Shown here: piece after piece, positions 33,840 through 46,200 of the stretch
Numbering within the stretch: position 1 is the stretch's first letter
Layout: every line of letters begins with the position of its first letter
Source: Pseudofabraea citricarpa
Taxonomy: Eukaryota > Ascomycota > Leotiomycetes > Helotiales > Dermateaceae
Length of the DNA: 64,000 nucleotides
Assembly: GCA_029641185.1 (NCBI GenBank)
Contig: JAPWGK010000013.1
Coordinates: 496,001 to 560,000 of the forward strand
Direction of reading: 5' to 3'
The notes under the pieces: generated by a model
Told to the model about the DNA's origin: nothing
The model's input: the letters and a program-made list of their open reading frames with translations, nothing else
The model's database searches: none
Made by a program: the position numbers and the translations under genes

Positions 33840-35199
33840 GTTGTGCTAAGGTTTCGAGTTCCCAGGCACAAGAAAGTTGCGGAGCAGCCAGTTTCTGCTT
33901 CTTCGACACTATTTGAGCATTTTGAGATGGAGGGTTGGCTCCATTGAGCTCAGCCTCACTTGAGTCTGCCTGCTCTGGTCGGGGTTCGAAAGACGCTTAT
34001 GGCAGTAAGCTTGGTTTGTTGGACTGATGACAGCCAATCGTGAAAACTCGGTTCGGCAGCATCGAAAACTAAAGAGACTCATGCTGTCTGATCAAGGAAA
34101 GTATTACTAGTGTATCCTAATTCTAATTGACGTGCATGATGATGAGTGGCATGAAACTTAACTTAACATCCCCAAGAGCTCTTATGTGTTAATTTTGCCT
34201 TATATTTAAAACTTAACCTTTCTCTTTCCCTTCCTATAAGGCCAAGGATAACTGTTGTGCCGGTTTAGCTTTTTGCTCCATTACTTGCAGTAACTGGTAA
34301 CCTAATATGCAGTCTCTTTAAGAGCGATTCTGATAATATGTCAATATATGACTATAACCCTCTTCACTCATATGTTTGATACTCCGAGGATATTCAAGAA
34401 CCAAGAAGTCTGGTCGTAGATGTCGATTCGATAATTGAGACTCGGCGAAATGGTCACGGATATACACCATCCTATTGCGCCAATTCTAAAATGGATCATT
34501 CTCAGTTTCAAAGACTGCAGTATCATGGTTACAGATTACGCAAAAAATTGCTTTTGCTGGTAGGTTGTATGGTGTGAAGTGGGATTCAGAGTGAGATATC
34601 CATATTTCGACATTACTAAAAGGAAATTTCAGATAGCAGCCGATATGATCAAATTCACACTAGAAACTTTCAATCAATTGGGTATCTGTAGGTGATATCC
34701 TGTCATATGTACAGGATGACTGGAGATGCAATTCAATGATTTGCTGATTTTATGCTTTTCATCTGATTCGCCATCGCTGTCATTCTCAACACTTTCTTTC
34801 TTTATTTCCTACAATTCCTCGCATTTTCCTCCAAGATTTGACGACGATTTCTTAGTAGGCGAGGGTGTGGTGGAGGATGGCATTTTCAAGTGTGAGATTT
34901 GAGGTATTTCCTCGGTAGTGGCGCTATCAACAAACACCAGCAGGATTTCAGACCATTGATTGAAGATATCTTTCAAGAGGAGACATGGACACTGAAGGGG
35001 CCGAGATGTTTTGTGTGGATTCGACTTGGTTTCGCCGGTTGAATTTTGCAAGTTGCGGCAGCAGTTGTCACCGGGCATTATCGCGCCTAGTTGCATTTCA
35101 CACTAAAAAATAATCCTGGATGTCGTTGTGGCCCTACTGTAGGAAGAAAACAATCTATCAACTTCTCTGTCGCCAGGACGAACGTCGATCGGCTAGCAC
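33840..35199. other. 1.36 kb AT-rich spacer
   Basis: No supported gene. The sequence between 34090 and 34760 is AT-rich with few GC dinucleotides. A 95-codon minus-strand frame at 34809-35096 has no recognisable homology. Confidence 0.5.
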
Positions 35200-36105
35200 G
35201 GATGGGACAGAAAAGCTGACACAAGAGAAAATCGACAAGAAGCCATGGCAATACATTAGATGTATAAAACATTCCGAAGTTGTTGCTGCTTCTGATAATG
35301 ATTTCTAATGCTCTGACGATCTAACTTGTTGAAAGTGCGGGTTGTAAGATTAGGTAGCAGTATCAGAAGAACAGCTCGATGAGGTAGATAGAGAATACAG
35401 CAGAAGAGAGGCGGAACATCTTCACAATGGATCATTTAGAGAAGACAGGGATGATCGAATACAGCTAGCGAGCTCTTTCCATGACAGATTAGTCCAATAC
35501 AGTGAGTCATTTAGCCACATATCATGCTCGACTTCAAGACTGACATGGAACCGAGACGCTTTCCTTCTTCAACAGACCGAGCTTAGGAAATATCCACGGC
35601 CATCCGGTCATGATTTGAAGAGCAAAAATACCTAGATGAAGACAAAGACCTCGTCTCCGTCATACCCAAGGAGAAAACACCACTGCGTCGTCTTCTCGAC
35701 CGCTCACAAAGATTTCGCATCCTCCCAATCTGGCATCAGAAAGAAGGATGCCAGCTTCCGGTCTACGACAGAGATGTCATCACATACACGTCCGACAAGA
35801 AGATCGAGAGCTTCATCACCGTGCTTACTGTCGGAATCGGGACCGTCATGCTCATTGCACCAATGTGGATTCTGCAGGCGTTGCATGATCCAAATTATAA
35901 ACTAGCTGTCACAACGACTTTTATTATTATCTTTTTGGGCATGTTGTCTTACGCGACGGTGGCGAGGCCGTTTGAGACTTTAGCAGCAACTGCTGCGTAA
36001 GTGGATATTCATTCTGTTCGTTCTTGCGTAGTTTATGATCTAACAATAAATAGCTACTCAGCAGTTCTCATGGTGTTCTTGCAGCTCGGGAGCACCAAGT
36101 CTTAA
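35200..36105 (+). pseudogene. Decayed DUF6594-type membrane protein gene
   Basis: Pieces of one family appear in order but in different frames. KKPWQYI...AASDNDF (about 35236-35307) ends in a stop. SEEQLDEVDREYSRREAEHL ends at a donor near 35510. An acceptor before 35558 leads into NAFLLQQTELRKYPRPSG. A frame change at about 35618-35632 follows, then EEQKYLDEDKDLVSVIPKEK and KKIESFITVLTVGIGTVMLI with three C-terminal helices, a splice at 36000 and AYSAVLMVFLQLGSTKS-stop at 36103-36105. The C-terminal helices and ATVARPFETLAATAAYSAVL are typical of DUF6594 proteins. In-frame TGA/TAA codons around 35308-35345 stand where Arg-type codons are expected, and the segment between PSG and EEQ looks shortened. 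The 3' part is well preserved, so decay may be recent, or a shorter product may be made. Confidence 0.7.
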
Positions 36106-37038
36106 TGTAGAGCATTCAATAAGGGTGCTCGGGCCAAGCGAGGGGTGTTGCGGAGGACCGACCGCTGGGATGTGAAAGAAAATACCTAACTAATTTTGCT
36201 GTAGCATACCTGGTTGTCGGTTGGCTCAATCAACGGGTTGACTGGCGTCATATATCAAATGCCGTTGATTATACCAAGGGGAAAAGAGGTCGTCATCCAT
36301 AAGAGGAAGGCGTTTTCTTATGAAGGACTGTAGCTGAGCGCGTGACTCTTATCCGAACACTAGGTAACAAGGGAAATTTATACACATGTACGTCTCTGTG
36401 GTCTAGACAGATAGAATTTGTGAAGAGGCTATCAAGGGTTAAGTAGTTGAAGTATAGTTTAGTACAGCTTCATCTCGGCTCTTATAACAGGCTACTTTAC
36501 GTCTAAGTCCACCTCGTTAAGAATGCCCTGCTAATCTTACCTATCTCTGCTATTGCTGTTACCTTATGACATGTCCCCTTCCACAGATAAGGCCCTGCCC
36601 TCACCCTCCAGTCCGGCAAACCGTCTCAGCGAGCCAGGTAGGTCGGAATCGTAAATTAATAAACAAACATGACGCAGACGAGTTTGATAAACACAGAGGG
36701 CGTACCGCTCTGTTGCCGAGTGGTAGGTGACCGGCCAGGTTTCTTCTATTTGGGGGAGGATGGATGATACTGAAACGCAACAGAGAGAGATGTCTTGTAT
36801 ACCTGTTCTCCCTCTTAGCAAGTTGATTCAAACTCCACACACACCACACCTCGAAAACCATAAACAAGTACCACCAAAACCCCAACCCCAACACCAAAGC
36901 CCCAAGGAATCCAAAAAGTCAAAACCACACACCTCCCTCCCGAAGCACAAGACGCACAAAACCAAAGCCAAAACCAAAGCCAAATTCAAAGCCAAAGCAC
37001 ATCCCACCCCCCTAGCCCTCCTAAGCTCTAACCTTCAG
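36106..37038. other. 0.9 kb spacer, AT-rich then CA-rich
   Basis: No supported gene. An AAAGCCAAAxC-type repeat lies at 36958-37000 next to the HET gene's 3' end. Confidence 0.5.
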
Positions 37039-39566
37039 CTAAAAAACCACAACCTCATACAACATCCCAAACTCCCCATCACCATCACCAACACCACCAT
37101 CACCACGACGCGACATCTCGCGAGCGAGGTGCGACGTATCAAACTGGCTACAGCCCCACCTAAGGAAGGCATCCATAAAGTTCATAACAGCACGCCACAG
37201 AGCACCTCGCGGTAGCCTGTTATTCTGGATATGCAAGACGCCTACGCGTTCGTACGCCGGTGGTGTGCTGGGAAGTTGACGAGTGCACTGCCGGCGCCGT
37301 AGGATGAGGGCTTCTATATCCATGTCTGTGTCTGTGTACTCGGTGGTGGTGGTGGTTGACCGTATTGGGAGGAGGTAGAGTTGAGAGGGCTCTTCTGAGT
37401 TAGCGTGTGGATTGGAATCGGCGTCGTGGTTTTGGCATGGCTTGTTGTTGTTGTTGTTGGTATCGGTGTTCTTATTATTGTTATACTCCAGACCCAGAAG
37501 GCGCTCGATGTGTACAGAGACGTAATTCCCGATCTGATCATGGATGTTCTCGAAAAGGAGCAAGCGGCGTTCAGCTTCATCGTACTCAGATACTGCATCA
37601 TCATCACCAGCACCAACATCACCAACATCATCATCATCATCATCACCACGAGAAACAGAATCAGAGCCGACGACAGAACCCGGTGGGAAGTCCGAACCCT
37701 GCTCGAACTGGACCGAGTAAGCAGCGAGTTCGTCCTCGCTCGCACAGGCCAGGAAGGCATCTAGGTTGAGCGAGTACTGGTTGCACGGATTAGGGACTGG
37801 ACATGCAAGCGCGACGTTGGCGAGCGAGCCGACGAGGGTGATATGACCATCGAGGACCTGGCCGTACGGCTGCGATTCGTGCGCCAGCTTGACGTGAGCA
37901 GCTGCCAGCTGGGCTAGGTAGCGATGGTCAGGCTTGGTGGCGTATGGCGATGGTGTGTAGGTTATGGCGAGTGGGACGGAAGCCCATGACCAGCTGGGTG
38001 CTATGTAGCTGTAGCTATCATTGCCGCTCTCCTCGGGCTGCTGCAGATCCGTGTACTTCCATAGCAGATCATCTAGCAGCTGGCTTTCCCACAGCCCTGC
38101 GAGATAGCGGCCGCTGATCTGGGCTTGCATTCTGCTCGCGATGGCCGAGATGGCTACGAGTTTGTCGGGCTCGTACGTCAGGCCGCCGAGGCTATACTGC
38201 AGAACAATTTCCCGCCATACCTGGGCCGGGTGTGCAGATTCCGTATTTGGGTGGCCGACTTTGGCGAACTGCTGCTTGGGAGAATCATTGTGGCTGGCGG
38301 GTAGAGATGGGCCAGTCTGAGTCTGATATGCGGTATAGGAAATGCTGGCCGGTTTCTGCTCGGCACACTCCCAGAAGAGGTGGTTCGAGCAGAAGTGCAG
38401 GATGCGCGGCGAGAGCAGCATCTCCTGCAGCACCCATGCTCGCTTCATCAGAGGCAGCGAGAGCTTGTCGGCGTCCCAGTCGGCTGCGGGTATCAAGGTG
38501 TACTTCGGACTTCTTCCGTTGGCTTGCAACCGAGCTGTGCACGTCGTTGTGTACTGCTGGCGTTCTTTGAACAGGCCGTGCTTGCTGTTCGCCGCCGTGC
38601 TCGCAGCGAGGTTGAGAGAGGACCTCGAGTAGACGTGTTCCATGAGTGCGGCTTCGCGCGCCCAGTCGTCGTCGTCGTTCTGCATGATGCACAGGGCGTC
38701 GATCCAGATGTGCGAGAGCCCCAAGTCCCAAGTAGTCTTGATGGCTTGCTGGAACGTCTTGGGCAATTCTCGGACCTCAAAACCTGCCCTCATCTGCTCC
38801 AGATTTTCCTTTAGGAGCTTAAACTCTAGGCCCTGGGCTCCCCAGCAGTGGCTCAGAGTCATATACTCGATGTCCTGATCGCTCTCAACCGTCTGGTAGA
38901 GACTCGCTCGGCTGGCGCCCTTCTCGATTTTGATTAAGCGAGACGGAGGCTTTGCATCGATAGAAGAACCTGCATTACAAAGCTGGTGGTTACGGAGACA
39001 GTCCTCTCGCCGTCGTCGTATATCTTCGATGCTGCTCTCGGGAAGAGAGTATAAGCTCTCAGGATTCTTCTCTGCAGGCAAACAAGATTTGCCGTCTGAG
39101 ATGTAAGCCGACTACTTCCAAAAGCGACACGACAGAGCATCTACGTACAGGTAACTATCTTGAACCCCACATCTATCGCCGAGATATACTCGCTAGGCAC
39201 AGTGACTTCAATACGCAGATCCCCACCAACCCCCTGGGATGTATCCGGTAGGTAGAAGCCGTCAAATCTGTAAACCATGGTAGCTTTTTCCTCTTCGTGC
39301 CCGGCCCCCGCTACATTCTGCAGGAGCTCTAGATCAGTGGGCATCAGACCAGAGCCAAACATCAAGCAGAGCCTGCAATCGGGCCTCTCGGCAGTCGCTA
39401 GGATTTCGCTATAGCTAAGCTCGAACGACGCTAGTACCTGGTAGCCCCAGGTGATAGGCACACCCAGAGCAGCCCTGCACCTCTGGCAGAGATGGCCGTT
39501 GGCTACAAGCTGTTTCTGTAACTTCTTTTTTAGCTGCGCATACTGGACCGAGACCATAGACGCCAT
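37039..39566 (-). CDS. HET-domain (heterokaryon incompatibility) protein, 824 aa
   Basis: Exons: 39149-39566 and 37039-39095, intron 39096-39148, total 2475 nt. HET proteins trigger non-self recognition and programmed cell death in filamentous fungi. The HET domain starts with YMTLSHCWG at about residue 217, followed by FQQAIKTTWDLGLSHIWIDA, LCIMQNDDDDWAREAALMEH, RAWVLQEMLLSPRILHF and LFWEC, all standard HET blocks. The first 140 residues hold a CxxC/CxxC-like segment (LCQRCRAAL, DCRLCLMF) common upstream of HET domains. The C-terminal third carries low-complexity tracts: an Asp run encoded by CAT/ATC repeats at about 37616-37650, an Asn-rich stretch and a Thr run. No WD40, NACHT or ankyrin repeats follow. 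The trigger partner is unknown. Confidence 0.9.
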
Positions 39567-41060
39567 GTTGGTGAAATTCGATGTCGGTGCTGGTTGAGAG
39601 AGATCCAGAAGAAAAAAAGAAAAAAAAGAGATATCAGTTTAGCCAAGAAGCTGTCTTGAATGTTTGGTTGTACAAAAGGCAAACGCATACATTTCCATTC
39701 CTGAGTCGCCAAGATCAAATTTGCGAAAGCGGTGAAAGGTGGTGGAGAAAAGAATCCTCTGGGATTTGAAAGGCGGACTTCCCTCAGGCAGGTGCTTTTG
39801 GGGGCCGGCATAAGCACACAACCACAATCACAATTACAATCTGAAGAGATAGAACAAAGTAGGCTAGAACAACTCACCACGGAAAAAGGAGAAAGAGATA
39901 AAAACACCAAGAGCAAATTCATTTGAGATCTCTTTTATTCTTTTATTTCTTCTCAAGACTAGCTAGGTAAGAGAGGATAGGTATCTATCTACCACTATCC
40001 ATCCATCTATCTATCTAGATGCCCGCCCGCTCACTCGGCCGCTCAGCCAAAGCCGGGTTCGAGTTCGGGTATATCAGGGAAGAAATCTCCTAGTCTCCTC
40101 TTTCTTTCTTTCCTTCCATCACTCCAGGTCTCTCCTCTCAGAATCCTCAAGACCTTTTTTTCTCTTCTTCTTCTCTTCTCTCTTCCTTCTTGTTCCCCAT
40201 CCAGTTTCATCAAATCATCAATCGCCCTTCCCAAAGAAAGAAGGAAAAGAAAAGAAAAGAAAAAGAGGATGAATCCAGATCCAGGAGAACAAGAGCCAAG
40301 AACCCAGTCCTATGCTTTAAACCACCCCACCCATATCCACTCCTGTTCCCCTTCTAGGGAGGGAGAGCCCAAGAACCAAAACCGAGCCTGGTTGATGATT
40401 CCCCATCCCCGATGTAAAAAATAATAATGTATATGTTGTAATATATCATCCCAAATGTTTCCCGCTGTTTAACGCCGTCGCTTCAGGCGCCTACCTGCCT
40501 GCTTGCCCGCGCCCATCCCAATTCCCAACCCGAGGTATATGCCCGATTAATGCTCGCTTTGCTAAAGATCCAAAAACATAAGAGAGAGAGAGAAATAAAA
40601 AGATAAAAAAAAAAGGTGTAGTCGGATATTAGAGGTCATGTTCTTTTTTGGGGTGGCGGTAAGCGAGCTGAGGTTTGTTGAGAATCTTGGCTCGCTATCG
40701 AGCTTCGTAGGGGTACTGTGTTCCCCGATACTCGGGGCCCGTGTCCCCCCGCACATCTCCCTGTCTGAACACCCATCAGCTTCCAAGATCCCTATCTGAT
40801 CCGCTTCACGTCGCTGAATGTACAGTCGAAAGTGAATCCGGTCACGAATCGGGTTGAGTGCCGGCACAAGAATCGAATCTCTGCAAGAATTCGTCGCCAG
40901 GACATATCGTGGACGCGTGGCGTCCGAGTGGAAGGGTGATGAGGAAAGGATACGCGGTATCCTCTCGCTCTGCCAGCACAGCAGAATGATAAATGTTTAT
41001 CTATGAGAGGGAGCTTTCCAGACCTGTCAGGAAAGAAACCCCTCTCCGGGCGAAGGATGT
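39567..41060. other. 1.5 kb spacer between HET gene and Zn2Cys6 gene
   Basis: No supported gene. Purine/pyrimidine-rich tracts are frequent (for example 40090-40275, with AAAAG repeats), as is a CTAT/CCAT repeat at 39990-40020. Confidence 0.5.
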
Positions 41061-43225
41061 TCAGATCAACAGAAAATCCCAGCCCTTCATCTGCATCACG
41101 TCTCGCCAGGAGACGTAGTGTGCTTCACCTCCACCTGGACTTGTGCGTCCATCGACATGTGCCCAGACTTCTTGTAGAAGGCAGGTGACTCGGCCGAAAC
41201 TGCCGAAGCTAGCATGATCACCGAGCTGGAAGATGCGGCTCTGGAATAAATCACGGAACTTGGAGTGTTCAGTGCTGACGGATCCGCCAATCAGATAAAC
41301 CCAGACGAGACTGCGATCGAAACCCGCAGTCCCGGAAGGGATCAATTCAAGGACGGAGGCGAGTTTGTCAACCAGACCTTGACAGCTCGCTTGGCTGGGG
41401 GAGAAGCCAGGAACAAGACTGCAGAGGTAGATTCGTGCGGCCAGACGGAATGCCGCAGTGATGTTCTTGCTCAACTGTTTTGGGCTCAGAACGCCATTGG
41501 AGTTGAATGGGATCTTTGGGCTGGTCTCGCCAATTTCGGTAAGACCAATCTGGTCGCCGAGGGCGTGGACGTGCTGGCATAGTTGAATGTCGTCCATTCC
41601 GTCATTCTTGAGGGCTTCTAAACATGCGATCTCCGAAATAAGATACATAACGCGGTCATCACATCCCATCAACTCACGAAGACCAAGCGAGGAATTGGTG
41701 GAGGAGAGGTGCTTGTCACGGTAGGTGTGAGCAAAAGTAGGCGATCGGCCTTGAATAGATGAGCCGAGGATATCAATCCATGCAGTTAGGGTCATGTTGA
41801 AAGGGGTCTGCATAGCCTCATGGGATTCAGTGACAATTTGTGGAAGCTGGAGCTTTTGCACAAGAGAGATGGCGGCCTGGAAATGTTGGTGCCATGGGAT
41901 GTCGGGAAGGGAGTCGTCGAAGCGACCGACGGAGCACTGGAAGAAGATCATGCCCAGGGTGGCTTCGAGGATCTGTTGATGCTCCTCGTCGCGATTGAGC
42001 GCATTGCACAGTTCTGAGATGGTTGCATAGCGATGTCGCATGATGTCGTCGTCAATCTGCTTGCCTTCAATGTTCATGGTCGCCTTGTAATGCTGCGCAG
42101 CAATGCTGAGACAGCAGTGCAAGTAGCACTTGTTGCTCTGGAGGGCTGGGAGGACGAGATCAGTTCGGGCTGACCCGTGCTGGTTGGTCTCGAGGATTGG
42201 GAAGACGGTGGGAAGAACATCAGCAATGAAATGATCTAGGAGACGTTGGTCACCCTCGTCGAGCTCAATCACGACTTGTCGGGTGTCTACAGCGGGGCCG
42301 TGAGAAAAATCAAAGAAGTTCATGTTGAGGGCCTCTTCCGACAGCGATTCTCTGCGCTCATGGTAGATGTCCTCGGGCCATTCGTGATCGACTGGGAATG
42401 ATGGGAGCATGGACTCCGGGGGTGGTGGTGGGTGGTAGGTGCTGAAGGTTGAGATGGTGGATTCGCGACGGGTGGGAATATCGTTCACAAACATCTGTCG
42501 TTCGGTCTTGACGTCGATCTCATAGGGGGAGAACTCAGGATACATGGGGGCATACTGGGAGTGGGAGGAGTGCATTTGAGCGTTGTATGCCGTGTAGTCT
42601 TCGAAATTGGGAGGCGCGTTGAAGTCGAAGAGAGAAGCTTGCGAATCAATTGAAGCCGATCGCGTGCGGTCAATTGAGTCGGAGAAGGTAGCAGAGGTGG
42701 GAAGAGAGTGCGAGAGACCAGGAGGAGTCTCGCCGCCGGACGACAGCACTTGAGTGTTGTTGTTGGTGGTGGAGGAGGTTGTTGTGCTCTTCTCGGTAAG
42801 CTTCTTCCTCTTGATGATGTTCTTGATCTGATCTTTTTGGATGCGGCGCTGGTCGTTGTTGCTCCACCACATGGGCCTCTTGTATTCGCATCGGAGTCCG
42901 AGATGTTTGCAAGCCGTGCATGAGGGGGTTCCCTCATCGCATTTCTTTCTTCGCAGTCTGCATGTGTAACAACCTTCGAGGGCGAGTTAGTCAGTGAGTT
43001 TTAGGTTCCTGGTGAGAAGCGACGACAGGAAAATCATCCGAGCAGGGACGGAGAGAGGGCAGGAGACAACGAACCTGTGCGCGAGCGTCTGTGCATTTGC
43101 ATCTTGGTCTTTGGGGTTGTTGAGTTTGCCTTTTGAGCCGGCTTGGGCTTTGATTGAGCAACCGCCATGGCGACGTTTTGTCTACCCATTAAGTGCTGCT
43201 GCGAGTTGGGGGGTTGTGTTGACAT
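41061..43225 (-). CDS. Zn2Cys6 transcription factor, PRO1/ADV-1/NosA-RosA-like (687 aa)
   Basis: Exons: 43075-43225 and 41061-42973, intron 42974-43074, total 2064 nt. The binuclear zinc cluster is complete only after splicing: C52-x2-C55-x6-C62-x6-C69-x2-C72-x6-C79. It is preceded by KTKMQMHRRSRTGCYTCRLR and followed by CEYKRPMWWSNNDQRRIQKD and a basic KNIIKRKKL. From memory this flanking sequence resembles the PRO1/ADV-1 (Sordaria/Neurospora) and NosA/RosA (Aspergillus) regulators of cell fusion and fruiting-body development. I have not aligned it. A Ser/Thr-rich linker follows, then a fungal transcription-factor C-terminal region (about residues 230-687). The unusually large 5' spacer fits a highly regulated developmental gene. 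If the orthology is wrong it is still a confident Zn2Cys6 regulator. Confidence 0.88.
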
Positions 43226-46200
43226 TTGTACCGAATACTTCGCAGGGCCAGGTGGGGTTGAACGTGACTCGAGCCAAGCGGGTTCGGGACCAGAGTGGTG
43301 CTATATTGCGGCGATGGGCGACCAGGGGTATTCCACGTCGTTATTGGCGAACCAGGGGAGCGGTCGTTTAATTTATTAATGAGTGACAGTATCAAAGCAA
43401 GTCCAGCTTAGCTTTGGGGGGGTGGTTGAGGCGGAGGAGGAGAGGAGGAGGAGGGAGAGAGCGAGGCGAGGAGGATGAGGGTGTAGATGAGAGCGACAAC
43501 GACGACGACGACAACAACACAACTATACAATATCGTAGCGTCTTCCTAAATGTATGAGGCCGCGTGCTGGCCGTCTATATATGATGGCGGTAGAAGAAAA
43601 CGACGATGCATCACCGGTCAGCATCCAACAACTATCGAGATGTCTATTTTTGAACACCGGGCCAGGACAAATGGGATGATGCTATTCCTGCGTCCGTCCT
43701 ATGGCTGATCAGTGATGACGAGAGTTCATATGCACACGTGCGGCTAGTGTGTTGGTGTCCCTATGGAGAATAAGAGAAGAATAGAACTGCTTTAGCCGTG
43801 CGAGGGTAGGCCAGGGCCAGGGCAGGGCAGGGGGGGTTGGGGTTGGGGTCGGGTACGGTACGGTACTGTGCGGTATAGTAGTAGAGTATAGTAGTGGTAG
43901 TACAGTACGGTGTAGAGAGTTGGGGGGGGAGGGGGGTGGATGTGTGTGGATGTGTGGATGTGTGGATGTGGATGGGTGGATGGGTGGATGGGTGAGTGAG
44001 TAGCGAGTGAGTGGGTTGTGCTTGTGCTTGTCTTGTCTTGTCTTGTCCTGTAGGAGTGGAGCGAGAATCAGAGCCAAGAAAAGCTGTCAGAAGTGATAGA
44101 TAGCTTCAGGTCGCGTAGCCGGCGCTGGTTGGATCCCATGCCAGGATGCATCAATACGGAGAGAAATGCAGCCAGCCATTGTCATTGGGGAAGTGTGGTG
44201 AGGCGCCTCAAGCTCATGCTCATGCAGCGTCTGCCCAACCACCCGCCAGCACCTCCGATGACAACTGCGATTGGCGCCAGGGAATAGAATTGCACGGCTG
44301 GATTAGGGAAGGCTTTGAGTGGTAAATGGCAGCAAAGCAGCAGCCTCACTCACTGACAATCGAGTATCTCGAACGATCGAACATGGGATCGGCTGCCGAA
44401 CCTTGTCGCACCTCTCCCTTCTGACCCCGGCTCACTGCACGCTGCAAGCTGCACTCTTCTTCTGCAGGCCTCCCCTCCCCATCCCCTTCCCCCTGACCCC
44501 CTGAAAGACGCTGGATTGTCGAGTATCGCACTGTACCGTTGCTGCTGTAGAGTATTATTGTACTGTACTGAACTGTACCTTCACTTCAGCCGACCTGGTC
44601 TATGCTTCATGCACCTCGATAGACTTGACAGAACAGACAGAGCTACCCATGCACTTACATTTTTGCTTATTCTTTCTCACCTACTCACTCACTCACAACT
44701 CACAGACCTGTACGCCCGTTGTGCTACCTCCTGCTGCAGAAGCTTCCCTAGAGCTTCTCTCTGCAGCACCGTCTGTGAGTTCCTGCTTCGTGCCTTGGGA
44801 CGACTCGACGCCCCCATACTGTACTATTCTACCATCATCCCTAACCATGACCATCCATGACCAAGGAACCGCAGCTGCACTTGCAATTGGAGCCCAACAC
44901 GGCCTTAGCGCAGATGCCGCCGCCATGAAGAAGAGCGAGCGAGGAAGAGAGGGACTCGACTCTGGACTCTGGACTCTGGACTCTGGCCTCTGACTCAGTC
45001 CAGCTCATCATGACCGGACTCGGCGGTGAACAAGAGAAGAGAAGGGCATTATCCTCATTCCCAATCTCTGCCCGTCCTCGAATGGCGTTGCGGCAAGCAG
45101 CGGTCAGGGCTCAAGTCGTCTCTCGCTCGCGGCCAGTCGCTGGACAGCCTGGACTGGGTCATGGTGGTGGTGGTGGTCGTAGTTCGCAACTTCCCACTTT
45201 CTCCCACTTCCACTTCGCGGTGGTCGTAAACCAGGGTTTGTGGCTGACCACGCACCAGCTCCGGGACGAAGGAGCATGGGACGCTGGACATTGGTGTGGT
45301 GGCCATCTCGTGATGTGTCGTTGAGTGGAGGAGACGTCAAGAGAAGATGTGACCACGTACCTTAGCGCGAATGCACGCGGGAAGCGGGAGCCAACCGTTC
45401 GACATTGCCAGGGGGCGCACGAACGAGGGCCAGCACCCTAGCCAACATCAGTGCAGCCAATGTGAGCCAGCGGCTGATCTGAGCGTCGTTGCGGGGTGAA
45501 GCTCGAAGGACAGGGAGTCAGGGATAGCTGCAGCTCGAGCAAGAGCAAGAAGCAAGAGCAGAGCAAGAGCAGGGAAGAGCCGAGCAGGGAGCGGGCTCCT
45601 CCCTAACACCTGGACCCTGTCGACCCTCGAAGATTTCGTGCATAATCAATCATCAGCCGTGACCCCCCGTCGTCGATAACGGAAAATCATTCAGTCTCTG
45701 AGCCGAGCAGAGTCAAAGTGTCCTAAAGATAGCTAATTAACCGCTATTGATGTCGCCCTCGCGTGCCCTCGCTGCTCGCTTGCTCGACTTATGCACCTTT
45801 TATCACATCGCTTAGGCGCCTATTGCCCTCGGAAAGCAACAAAATTAGCAGCAATAGTCTGGCCGGCCGACCTCGATCGGGATCTATTTTGGGCCATTCT
45901 CATCACACAATCACAGCTAATTACCCAACCTTTTGTTTCCTTTTCCTTTTCTCTCTTGACGCCGCTTCCTTTTTTTTCCTGCCCAGATCCCAGCCCTGGT
46001 CGGCCAGCCCCCAGCCCTCGTCTCCCCACTCTTCGGCATCATGTGCCTGCCTCTTCCTCTCCCTCGACTTCTTCCGACTTTTCTCTCTCCTCCGACGGCC
46101 GAGGGTGAATTTAACCTTTTGCTTTTGAGCAACAAGGTGCGACTCCAGACCCTTCCTTTCCCTTCGCGAACTTCCCTACAGCACAGCAAATTTTAGCTTT

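Noticed and set aside
40040..40075. tRNA B-box-like GGGTTCGAGTTCGGG
   Set aside because: No A box or cloverleaf can be formed in the flanking 80 bp.
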